A DNA stretch of 64,000 nt, from positions 53,272 to 117,271 of the forward strand of contig NZ_JABAEX010000005.1 in the NCBI RefSeq assembly GCF_012843315.1, in the 5' to 3' direction. Origin of the DNA: Streptococcus sp. WB01_FAA12. Its GTDB lineage: Bacteria; Bacillota; Bacilli; Lactobacillales; Streptococcaceae. The position numbers and the translations under genes were made by a program. This document shows positions 36,373 to 44,025 of the stretch, piece by piece. The stretch's first letter is position 1, and each line of letters begins with the position of its first letter. The notes below the pieces were generated by a model. That model saw only the letters and a program-made list of their open reading frames with translations, had not been told where the DNA came from and ran no database searches.

Positions 36373-38460
36373 TTATGAGTGATTTGGTAGCCAGCTGAGG
36401 GTGAAGGTTAGTTGCTCAGCTTTTAAGAGGTCTTGGTGTTGGATGCTAGCTACAGGAGTCTTGTCCAGTCGGCACTCTTTGACAAAGTTGAAATGGCTGT
36501 GGTTTTGCTTAGCATAGATATCCAGCCATTTATTTTCCTTAGCTAGGTAGACACGGAGATGATCAAAGAGGGGAATTCCGAGGTCGTAGCTTGGTTTGCC
36601 TGGACAGGTCGGATAAAATCCAAGAGCCGACCAGATGTACCAAGCAGAGAGACTGCCATTGTCCTCATCGCCAGGATAGGCTTGCCAGCTTGGGAGAAAG
36701 GCTTTCTGACGCAGGGTCTTGATGAGAAGGGCAGTGTAGTCTGGGTAGTTGCTGTAGCGAAAGAGATAAGGGATGTGAAAGCTAGGTTGGTTGGAAATGG
36801 CGATTTGTCCAAAAGGAGCGGTAGCCATCTCGCTCATTTCATGAATCTCGTAACCATAACCAGTTGTCTCAAAGAGAGGAGCCTCTTGACAGGTTTTCAA
36901 AAGATAGTTGCTAAAGGCTTCTTTTCCACCCATAAGCTGGATTAAGTCTGGGATGTCGTGGAGGACGCCTAAAGTTGCTTGAATGGCAGAGCATTCGGCA
37001 TAGTCGCGTCCCCAACTATAAGGAGAGAAGTCAGGGCGGAAGTTTCCTTGGCTATCTCGCGCACGCATGTAACCCGTCGCAGTGTCAAATAGATTGCGGT
37101 AATTTTGTGATGCAACCTTATAAGTCTGGGCGATGTCATTCTGACCTAGTTTTTCGGCACAGCTGGCGATACAAAAGTCACTATAGGCGTAGTCTAGGGT
37201 ATGGCTGACGCTTTCGTGGTGGTCGGTAGAGAGGTAGCCAAGCTCTTGGTATTGGGCTAGTCCGTGGCGACCATTGATGCCGAGAGGGTCGGACTTAGTG
37301 GCTGTCTCCAACATAGCTTGGAGGAGTTCTTCTTCCAAGTCAGGAGCCATTTCCTTGCAGGCACTATCTGCGATAATACCGTCCAATAGAGTCCCTGGCA
37401 TCATTCCACGTTCATCTGGGGCTAGCCATTTAGGCAGAAAACCAGTATCGCGGTAGCTATTGAGGAAACCTTCTAAAAAGCGGTGATAGTGCTCCGGTAT
37501 GATAAGAGCAAAGAGGGGGAAGGTGGTGCGGAAGGTATCCCAGAAGCCATTGTTGCTGAAGAGGACACCGGGCTTGACAGTACCAGTAGACAAATCCATG
37601 TGGATGGCCTGCCCTGACTCGTTCACCTCATAAAATGTCTGTGGGAAGAGGAAGAGTCTGTAGAGGCAGTGGTCAAAGAGGGTTCGGTCAGCCTCTCCTG
37701 CCTCAAGTACATCAAAACGATGGAGGAGATCTTCCCAGTCCGCTTGTGCACTTACTTTACAGCTATCAAAGTTCTTTTGAGGTAGATTAAGCAGCGCTTG
37801 AGAAGGAGAAATAAAAGAAGTCGCTAATTGGATCTCAGCATGACTGCTTGCTAAGTCAATTCGCCAGTCTCCGCTCTCTTGGTTGACAGCAAGAATATCC
37901 GTATTCATTTGTAGGGCGGTGAAGAGTATCAGTGGATTTTTATTGGTCTCTGTTTTGCCTTCTTGTCTTAGGGCCAGAGTCTGCTTATCTACTTGCTTTA
38001 CTGTCAGTTTATCTGCTGCGTGAAGATAGAGGGAGAGAGCCTTGCCTTGCTTTTGCTGTAAACGAATAGAAGCACCGTAGCAAGTCGGTGTGAGCTGGGC
38101 TTCAATCTGATAGCGCAGAGAAAAGAGTTTCAAATGGTGAGGCTGGAAGCAAGCTTTATCTATATCATAAGAAGACTGGCGGTGAAAGAGACTGTCTCCC
38201 CCAAGCTTGCCTGTGACGGGTGTTAAGAGCAACCAAGAATAATCACCAATCCAAGGGCTGGGCTGGTGGGTCAATCGAATCCCCTGAAAGATGGGCAGAT
38301 GCGGATCGAAAAACCAAGCTCCCTCCTGGTCACTGGTCTGGGGCACAAAATAATTCATCCCAAAAGGCACGCCTGTATAAGGCAGGGTATTTCCCCGAGA
38401 GAAGGCATGCTTGCTGGCAGTACCAAAGCGGGTATCGATGGTCTCAAGTAGTGGTTTCAT
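36373..38460 (-). CDS. Alpha-1,2-mannosidase, GH92
   Basis: This 695-residue calcium-dependent alpha-mannosidase of family GH92 trims alpha-1,2-linked mannose from high-mannose N-glycans. It has the N-terminal sandwich domain and a C-terminal alpha/alpha barrel. Family motifs are FWDTFRTTFPL and DEDNGSLSAWYIWSALGFYPT. No signal peptide is seen, so it acts inside the cell, in contrast to the secreted Bacteroides enzymes. Its promoter carries a cre-like site. It is transcribed opposite to the other glycosidase genes. Confidence 0.88.
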   Translation of the reverse strand: MKPLLETIDTRFGTASKHAFSRGNTLPYTGVPFGMNYFVPQTSDQEGAWFFDPHLPIFQGIRLTHQPSPWIGDYSWLLLTPVTGKLGGDSLFHRQSSYDIDKACFQPHHLKLFSLRYQIEAQLTPTCYGASIRLQQKQGKALSLYLHAADKLTVKQVDKQTLALRQEGKTETNKNPLILFTALQMNTDILAVNQESGDWRIDLASSHAEIQLATSFISPSQALLNLPQKNFDSCKVSAQADWEDLLHRFDVLEAGEADRTLFDHCLYRLFLFPQTFYEVNESGQAIHMDLSTGTVKPGVLFSNNGFWDTFRTTFPLFALIIPEHYHRFLEGFLNSYRDTGFLPKWLAPDERGMMPGTLLDGIIADSACKEMAPDLEEELLQAMLETATKSDPLGINGRHGLAQYQELGYLSTDHHESVSHTLDYAYSDFCIASCAEKLGQNDIAQTYKVASQNYRNLFDTATGYMRARDSQGNFRPDFSPYSWGRDYAECSAIQATLGVLHDIPDLIQLMGGKEAFSNYLLKTCQEAPLFETTGYGYEIHEMSEMATAPFGQIAISNQPSFHIPYLFRYSNYPDYTALLIKTLRQKAFLPSWQAYPGDEDNGSLSAWYIWSALGFYPTCPGKPSYDLGIPLFDHLRVYLAKENKWLDIYAKQNHSHFNFVKECRLDKTPVASIQHQDLLKAEQLTFTLSWLPNHS

Positions 38461-38470
38461 GATTATCCCT

Positions 38471-38485
38471 TTGTAAACGTTTTAT
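38471..38485 (+). promoter_or_regulatory. cre-like site at the GH92 promoter
   Basis: TTGTAAACGTTTTAT matches the cre consensus with one mismatch. It lies just downstream of a TATACT -10 (minus strand, 38500-38495), over the predicted start of the GH92 transcript, so CcpA repression is likely. Confidence 0.65.
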
Positions 38486-38527
38486 ATTTTATATAGTATA
38501 ACATGAAATGAACAAAAAAGCTTCAGA

Positions 38528-39190
38528 TCAATATAAATTCCTTAAAGCTTGATCATCTATGATATGAATGGTACGACGAACTTTTCGAATATAGTGATGT
38601 TCTTCAAAAATCTTAAATTTTCGCGAAATAGTTTCGGGTCTCGTTCCAAGGTAACTAGCAAGTTCCTTTTCTGAAATTGGCAAAGTGAAGGTGAGTTTAG
38701 GATTGTTACTTTTTCCGGTAAGATGAATAAGATAGCAAGCAAGGCGTTGTTCTATTTTTTCAAAGGCTAATAAGGTGACTTGTTCTTCCGTCTGAATTGC
38801 TTTTCTGGCATTAAGACGTAGAAGTTGCCAACTAAAATGTGGAAAATTCTGGAGAAGGTATTGAAAATCCTTTTTATAAATGACACAGACTTCTGTAGAG
38901 ACCAAGGCTTCTCCGTAGAGATCCTGATTATTCTCTTCAAAGAGATAGTTTTCTCCTTCGTAATTTCCTTTGCCAACGATACGGATGCATTGTTCGATTC
39001 CATCATTAGTTAGACGATAGACCTTAAATTGTCCTCTATTAACAATGATTAAAGTTTCTTCGTCAAAGGGTGAGAAAATCAACTCGCCCTTTTTAAATTT
39101 CTTATGGTGAAACAGACTATGAATGCCCTGAAGTTCATCATATGATAGTGTGCTAAAAAGAGGGACTGTATAAAAGCATGGTTGGGACAT
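38528..39190 (-). CDS. Crp/Fnr-family transcriptional regulator
   Basis: This 220-residue regulator has an N-terminal cyclic-nucleotide-binding-like sensor domain (about 10-120), a dimer helix and a C-terminal winged helix (about 165-215). Its recognition helix RPETISRKF carries the E--SR pattern of FNR, which reads TTGAT-N4-ATCAA sites. An FNR-type site lies 35 bases upstream, between it and nrdI. The four scattered cysteines do not form the FNR iron-sulphur motif, so oxygen sensing by a cluster is doubtful. Divergent placement suggests it controls the nrd operon and perhaps itself. The signal is unknown. Confidence 0.82.
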   Translation of the reverse strand: MSQPCFYTVPLFSTLSYDELQGIHSLFHHKKFKKGELIFSPFDEETLIIVNRGQFKVYRLTNDGIEQCIRIVGKGNYEGENYLFEENNQDLYGEALVSTEVCVIYKKDFQYLLQNFPHFSWQLLRLNARKAIQTEEQVTLLAFEKIEQRLACYLIHLTGKSNNPKLTFTLPISEKELASYLGTRPETISRKFKIFEEHHYIRKVRRTIHIIDDQALRNLY

Positions 39191-39224
39191 AGGAACTCCT
39201 AATTTTGAATAAATTTATAGAAAC

Positions 39225-39238
39225 TTGACGAATATCAA
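39225..39238. promoter_or_regulatory. FNR/Crp-type site between regulator and nrdI
   Basis: TTGAC-GAAT-ATCAA fits the FNR-type palindrome TTGAT-N4-ATCAA with one mismatch. Its centre (39231.5) is about 41.5 bases before the predicted nrdI start of transcription, the position for class II activation. Confidence 0.7.
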
Positions 39239-39260
39239 TTTTTTTATCATTTAGATACAG

Positions 39261-39266
39261 TAAAAT
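39261..39266 (+). promoter_or_regulatory. -10 element of the nrdI operon
   Basis: TAAAAT predicts a start near 39273. No good -35 is seen, consistent with a promoter that depends on an activator bound at the FNR-type site. Confidence 0.55.
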
Positions 39267-39271
39267 AAAAA

Positions 39272-39287
39272 ACACAATATATAGCGT
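39272..39287. promoter_or_regulatory. NrdR box 1
   Basis: ACACAATATATAGCGT matches the NrdR motif ACACWATATATWGTGT with two mismatches near its 3' end. It overlaps the predicted start of transcription. Confidence 0.8.
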
Positions 39288-39302
39288 ACATATATTCAAC
39301 AA

Positions 39303-39318
39303 ACACAATATATTGTAC
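39303..39318. promoter_or_regulatory. NrdR box 2
   Basis: ACACAATATATTGTAC is a close match to the NrdR motif and lies exactly 31 bases after box 1, three helical turns, the usual spacing for paired NrdR sites. NrdR itself is not encoded in this window. Confidence 0.85.
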
Positions 39319-39334
39319 CAAAAAAGGAGGAGTC

Positions 39335-39808
39335 ATGCAAAAAATTAGATTTTATTATATTAGTTTAAGTGGGAATACAAGTTCTTTTGTACAACGGGTC
39401 AGTCAATATATAAAGACGACGCATCATAGAGAAGTTGAGTCTTTGAATATAAAAGATTTAAAGGGAAAAGCGATTACGGCAGATGGTCCCTTTGTCAGTT
39501 TTTTACCAACTTATCTAGAGGGGGGGAATGGAATTGATACTGGATTCCAAGAAATTCTAACGGGAAACCTTCGGAAATTTTTGGAGTATCAAGGAAATTT
39601 TCGTTATTGCTTAGGAATTATCGGGAGTGGTAATCGAAATTTCAATAAGCAATTCTGTCTAACGGCTTTTCAATATGCAGAGCAGTTTGGCTTTCCTGTT
39701 ATAGATGTTTTTGAATTACGTGGGACAGATGAAGATGTAGAGAGGATCTCCAAACATATTTTAGCTAGTTTTGAGAAAGTGGAGGAAAAAATAGATGTCA
39801 GCTACTAA
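39335..39808 (+). CDS. nrdI: NrdI flavodoxin-like protein
   Basis: NrdI is a small flavoprotein that supplies the oxidant needed to build the dimanganese tyrosyl radical in class Ib NrdF. The 157-residue protein has an FMN phosphate loop SLSGNTSSF near its start and the conserved IIGSGNRNFN later. AAAGGAGG precedes the ATG. It overlaps nrdE by 14 bases. No nrdH thioredoxin-like gene accompanies it, so the reductant must come from elsewhere. Confidence 0.9.
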   Translation: MQKIRFYYISLSGNTSSFVQRVSQYIKTTHHREVESLNIKDLKGKAITADGPFVSFLPTYLEGGNGIDTGFQEILTGNLRKFLEYQGNFRYCLGIIGSGNRNFNKQFCLTAFQYAEQFGFPVIDVFELRGTDEDVERISKHILASFEKVEEKIDVSY

Positions 39809-41969
39809 GAATTATTTTGTTTTGAACAATATGGTGAACATTCCAATTGATGGTGAAATTCCTCTTTACTATGATAGAGAAGCCTTAACAGACTATTTAA
39901 AGAATGAAATTGAACCTCATACGATGCATTTTTCAAGTTTGAAAGAACGTCTCCAGTATTTAATTCGAGAAGATTATGTGGATGAAGAGGTTGTGGGCTT
40001 GTATCGTGGGGAGTCTGGTGAGATTGATAGTAATTTTTTAGAGGATTTATATCAAAAGATCAAGGAACATGGTTTTGCCTTTAAGAGTTTTATGGGAGCT
40101 TATAAATTTTATAATCAATATGCACTAAAGACTGATGATTCCAAGACCTATTTGGAATCGTTCGAGGACCGGGTGTTCCTTAATGCCCTCTATCTAGGAA
40201 ATGGCGATCAGAACCTAGCGACAAAAATTGCGGAGGAAATGATCACCCAACGGTACCAACCTGCGACCCCCACATTCTTAAATGCAGGGAAAAAACGGCG
40301 TGGTGAGATGGTTTCTTGTTTTCTGATAGATCTTGATGATTCTATGTTATCTATCGGACGTGGGGTCAATTCTGCTTTGCAACTTTCTAGACTTGGTGGT
40401 GGGGTTGGAGTGAATTTATCGAACCTACGTGCCAGTGGTTCTCCTATAAAAGGAATTGAACATGCTTCTTCGGGAGTGCTTCCTGTAATGAAATTACTAG
40501 AAGACTCTTTTAGCTATAGCAATCAACTAGGACAGAGAAATGGGGCAGGGGTCGTTTACTTAAACGTTTTTCATCAGGATATTCTCGCCTTTTTATCGAC
40601 AAAGAAGGAAAATGCAGATGAAAAAATTCGTGTTAAAACCCTCTCTCTGGGGTTGGTCGTTCCGGATAAGTATTACGAGCTGATTAAAACAAATCAACCC
40701 ATGTATCTGTTTAATCCTTATCATGTTGAAAAAGTCTATGGGAAACCTTTTTCGTATGTAGATATCACGGCTGAATACGACCGATTGGTTGTAAATCCAG
40801 CTATCGAAAAGACGGTTGTTCAAGCGAGAGAATTGGAACAGGAAATTTCCCGTTTGCAACAAGAGTCTGGTTATCCTTATATTTTAAATATCGATGTCGC
40901 TAATCGTGCGAATCCCGTCAAAGGGAAAATCATTATGAGTAACCTTTGCTCGGAGATTTTGCAACCACAGACTCCATCTGTATTGAATGATGATTTGTCC
41001 TATCATGAGGTAGGGACGGATATTAGTTGTAACCTTGGATCAACTAATATTGTTAATTTACTAAAATCTGAAGATTTTGCTGCCTCTGTTGATGCAATGG
41101 TTCGTGCCTTAACGACTGTTACGGATCTAGAGTCTGTCGAAGAGGTGCCTACAGTAAATAAGGGAAATCGTCTCTACCATACGATAGGACTCGGAGCGAT
41201 GGGATTACACACAGCCCTCGCTTTGCACCAAATCAAGTATGGTTCAAAAGAGTCTTTAGAATTTACAGAAGCTTATTTCTTAGCATTGAATTATTATTCT
41301 TTAGTATCTAGCAATAGAATCGCAAGAGAGCGACGTGAGACATTCTATGAATTTGCGGATTCACGCTATGCCGATGGAAGTTACTTTTCACCATATGTAG
41401 AGCAGGATTTTGTATTTAGATTTCCTAAGATAGCAGCCATTTTTAAGAATATGCCTATTCCAACGAAAGAAGATTGGAAGGTACTAAGGGAGAAGGTCAT
41501 GAAAGATGGTCTCTACCATCGAAATCGTTTAGCAGTAGCGCCTAATGGTTCTATTTCTTATATCAATGAAACGAGCGCTTCTCTTCATCCGATTACTCAG
41601 TTGGTAGAAAATCGGCAGGAAAAGAAGGTGGGATCGATCTTTTATCCCGCTCCGTATCTGTCCAATGATACCTTACCATTTTATGAGACTGCTTATAACA
41701 TGGATCAGCGTAAAATTATTGATGTATATGCAGTCGCACAAAAACACATTGATCAGGGAATGAGTCTGACTCTCTTTATGCGTTCTCAATTACCTGAAGG
41801 ACTATATGAATGGAAAACTAAGGGAAGTACAATGCTAACGACACGTGACTTGAATCGTCTTCGGAATTACGCGTGGCGAAAAGGGATAAAATCACTTTAT
41901 TATGTTAGAACCTATACAGAGGATGACGAATTCAGCAGTGTAAATAGCTGTGAATCTTGCATGATTTAA
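39795..41969 (+). CDS. nrdE: Class Ib ribonucleotide reductase large subunit NrdE
   Basis: NrdE reduces ribonucleoside diphosphates to deoxy forms. The 724-residue protein keeps the active-site cysteines: MVSCFL, the thiyl-radical Cys in SNLCSEI, and ISCNLGST. The C-terminal redox pair CESC is also present. The short N-terminus without a full ATP cone is typical of class Ib. All catalytic parts seem intact. It is followed by two NrdF-type genes instead of one. Mitis-group streptococci usually carry another class Ib set elsewhere, so this is probably a second, accessory enzyme. Confidence 0.93.
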   Translation: MSATKNYFVLNNMVNIPIDGEIPLYYDREALTDYLKNEIEPHTMHFSSLKERLQYLIREDYVDEEVVGLYRGESGEIDSNFLEDLYQKIKEHGFAFKSFMGAYKFYNQYALKTDDSKTYLESFEDRVFLNALYLGNGDQNLATKIAEEMITQRYQPATPTFLNAGKKRRGEMVSCFLIDLDDSMLSIGRGVNSALQLSRLGGGVGVNLSNLRASGSPIKGIEHASSGVLPVMKLLEDSFSYSNQLGQRNGAGVVYLNVFHQDILAFLSTKKENADEKIRVKTLSLGLVVPDKYYELIKTNQPMYLFNPYHVEKVYGKPFSYVDITAEYDRLVVNPAIEKTVVQARELEQEISRLQQESGYPYILNIDVANRANPVKGKIIMSNLCSEILQPQTPSVLNDDLSYHEVGTDISCNLGSTNIVNLLKSEDFAASVDAMVRALTTVTDLESVEEVPTVNKGNRLYHTIGLGAMGLHTALALHQIKYGSKESLEFTEAYFLALNYYSLVSSNRIARERRETFYEFADSRYADGSYFSPYVEQDFVFRFPKIAAIFKNMPIPTKEDWKVLREKVMKDGLYHRNRLAVAPNGSISYINETSASLHPITQLVENRQEKKVGSIFYPAPYLSNDTLPFYETAYNMDQRKIIDVYAVAQKHIDQGMSLTLFMRSQLPEGLYEWKTKGSTMLTTRDLNRLRNYAWRKGIKSLYYVRTYTEDDEFSSVNSCESCMI

Positions 41970-41978
41970 GGAGAGAAG

Positions 41979-42926
41979 ATGTCAAAAAAATTTCTATACT
42001 ACAAAGCAATCAACTGGAATGAGATTGAGGATGAGTTAGATAACGCTACGTGGGAGAGGGCGACATCGTTATTTTGGTTAGACAATCGAATTCCAATTGA
42101 AAATGACAAACTTGCTTTTAATCGTTTGTCGGTAGAGGAGAAGCAAGAATTAAATCGTTCGCTGATCTTTCTTGCAAATTTATCAACTTACCAGTCGCTA
42201 GAGGCGGAGGAGTTTATACTGCATAGTGAACGCTCACAACAGGAGGTTGCTATTGTAAACAATCTACAGTTCACTGAAATGGTAAATACCAAGGCTTATA
42301 ATACTATTTTATACTCCTTCAATGAGGACGAACAGGAGGTGGCATCCTTATTTGAGTGGGTAGATCAACATAAATTGGTAGTAGAGCGACTAGAAAGAGT
42401 TGACACGGTATATCATAGTAAAAATGCGATTCAGAAGCGCTTTATGGCTACTTGTGTTGAAGGAATCATGACTTATAGTCAACTTGCCTTTTTGATAAAA
42501 TTGTGGATTCAAAAGGGCTTTACTAATCTTGGTGAAATGGTGAAAATGATTCTCTTGAATGAGTCATTGCATTGTGACTATCTGATACATAAAGTCAATC
42601 TTCTTTTGGCAGGAATGGATAGAGCTGGTCAAATTTCATTTCAAATCTGGGCTGTTGAAATGATTGACAGAATCTTAAAAACAGAGGGGAAAATCATTCG
42701 TGAACTTTATGTAGATGCTGACATTCAAAAATTGACTCAGAACCTTGTACAAAGAGAAGCCAATCATTTGTTAGAGAGTATCGGGGTCAAAGAGAGGTAC
42801 CCGGTTGATAGGGAGATTCTCTCTGCGCTTGATGGAGTATTGAATAGGCTGAGAAAGCACGAGCTTCTCGGGCAGATGTCTATTCATAGGATAGAAGAAT
42901 CACGTGATGATGACTATGATTTTTGA
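41979..42926 (+). CDS. NrdF-like small subunit with altered metal site (NrdF1)
   Basis: This 315-residue protein aligns without gaps to the next gene product over the ligand helices. It has Ser69 where NrdF has the Asp ligand (LANLSTYQS against LALLDTLQS). It has Asn103 where NrdF has a His ligand (EMVNTKAY against ESIHAKTY). Glu100, Glu161, Glu195, His198 and the radical-position Tyr107 remain. The pattern is neither canonical nor, as far as I can recall, the VPK or QSK type of metal-free class Ie subunits. The tail DDDYDF that docks on NrdE is kept. It may be a non-radical partner of NrdF2, or a radical subunit with unusual chemistry. GGAGAG precedes the ATG. Confidence 0.85.
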   Translation: MSKKFLYYKAINWNEIEDELDNATWERATSLFWLDNRIPIENDKLAFNRLSVEEKQELNRSLIFLANLSTYQSLEAEEFILHSERSQQEVAIVNNLQFTEMVNTKAYNTILYSFNEDEQEVASLFEWVDQHKLVVERLERVDTVYHSKNAIQKRFMATCVEGIMTYSQLAFLIKLWIQKGFTNLGEMVKMILLNESLHCDYLIHKVNLLLAGMDRAGQISFQIWAVEMIDRILKTEGKIIRELYVDADIQKLTQNLVQREANHLLESIGVKERYPVDREILSALDGVLNRLRKHELLGQMSIHRIEESRDDDYDF

Positions 42927-42937
42927 GGAGGATTTAT

Positions 42938-43888
42938 ATGTTACATCGGACATTGAATTGGAAAGAAGTCGAGGATGAGTTAGACGACTATGTTTGGGAT
43001 AAAGCTACGGCACAATTTTGGATTGATACTCGTGTTCCAGTATCAAATGACTGGCTTGATTGGAAGCAACTATCAGATCCGGAAAAAGAGATTGTCAAGA
43101 AAGCGGTTGGAGGCTTGGCTTTGCTTGATACGCTTCAATCCGAAGAGGGCTTGTATTCTATTAAACAGCACGTTCGAACTCGCAAGGAGAGAGCGGTTCT
43201 GAGTGATTTTACATTTATGGAATCTATCCATGCTAAGACATACGGTACCATATTGATTTCGTTAAATACTTTTAAGGAAATTGAGAAAATATATGATTGG
43301 ATGAATCAGGATCCTAAAATGCAGTATAAGGCCCAAAAGATAAATGAGATGTATCAGCATGGAACCCCTCTACAGGTGATGGTTGCGAGTGTGTTTTTAG
43401 AAGGAATCCTATATTATAGCAACTTTTTCATACCGCTTTGGTATCGTGGACAAAATAAACTAGCTAATCTAGCAGAGTTAATCAAATTAGTAATTAGGGA
43501 TGAATCTGTACATGGGACTTATCTGGGATATAAGTTTCGCTTAACTTTTGATGAGCTCTCAGAGGCAGAACAACATGAGTTCACAACTTGGATGTATCGT
43601 TTTTTAGATGATCTTTTGGAAAATGAGTTTGCATATACAGATGAAGTCTATGCACCTATTGGTTTGGCAGAAGAAATAAAGGTATTTGTTAAATACAATG
43701 CCAATAAAGCGCTACAAAATATGGGTTTTCAAAGTTATTTTTCGAATATCACAGCGTTTGATGTGAATCCAATTGTCATGAATGGTATTTCGATTGAAAC
43801 TGCTAATCACGATTTCTTTTCTCAAGTGGGTGCGGGGTATCTAATGGGAAATGCAGAAGCAATGCTAGATGATGACTATGATTTTTAG
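42938..43888 (+). CDS. nrdF: Class Ib ribonucleotide reductase small subunit NrdF (NrdF2)
   Basis: This 316-residue radical subunit has the full set of metal ligands: Asp64 (LLDTLQS), Glu95 and His98 (ESIHAK), Glu155 (FLEGILYYS), and Glu189 and His192 (RDESVH). The radical Tyr102 is present and the C-terminus is DDDYDF. It should form the active Mn or Fe cofactor with NrdI. I start at the ATG at 42938 behind GAGGAGG. A reading from 42923 overlaps the previous stop. It is the last gene of the cassette and is followed by a terminator. Confidence 0.9.
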   Translation: MLHRTLNWKEVEDELDDYVWDKATAQFWIDTRVPVSNDWLDWKQLSDPEKEIVKKAVGGLALLDTLQSEEGLYSIKQHVRTRKERAVLSDFTFMESIHAKTYGTILISLNTFKEIEKIYDWMNQDPKMQYKAQKINEMYQHGTPLQVMVASVFLEGILYYSNFFIPLWYRGQNKLANLAELIKLVIRDESVHGTYLGYKFRLTFDELSEAEQHEFTTWMYRFLDDLLENEFAYTDEVYAPIGLAEEIKVFVKYNANKALQNMGFQSYFSNITAFDVNPIVMNGISIETANHDFFSQVGAGYLMGNAEAMLDDDYDF

Positions 43889-43940
43889 AATAAATGAAAC
43901 AATAGGAATCTCTACTTAATTTTTTTCATAAGTTTGTTTC

Positions 43941-43985
43941 AAAACGCCTTTAGTTTGTGTATATCTTTTGGAGGCGTTTTTTTTT
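43941..43985 (+). terminator. Terminator of the nrd operon
   Basis: A 9-bp stem (AAAACGCCT / AGGCGTTTT) with a 22-base loop is followed by a T run. A TATACT that may be the -10 of the GH125 gene overlaps its end (43985-43990). Confidence 0.8.
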
Positions 43986-44025
43986 ATACTGAACATGAAA
44001 CTTGTTTGAAAGAGGAAACTGCACG

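Noticed and set aside
39227..39234. GACGAATA upstream of nrdI as a SigX box
   Set aside because: It lies inside the FNR-type palindrome and lacks a T-rich upstream tract; the match is probably chance.
41979..42926. nrdF1 as a pseudogene or sequencing artefact
   Set aside because: The frame is intact, the other four ligands, the Tyr and the NrdE-docking tail are conserved, and it has its own good ribosome site.
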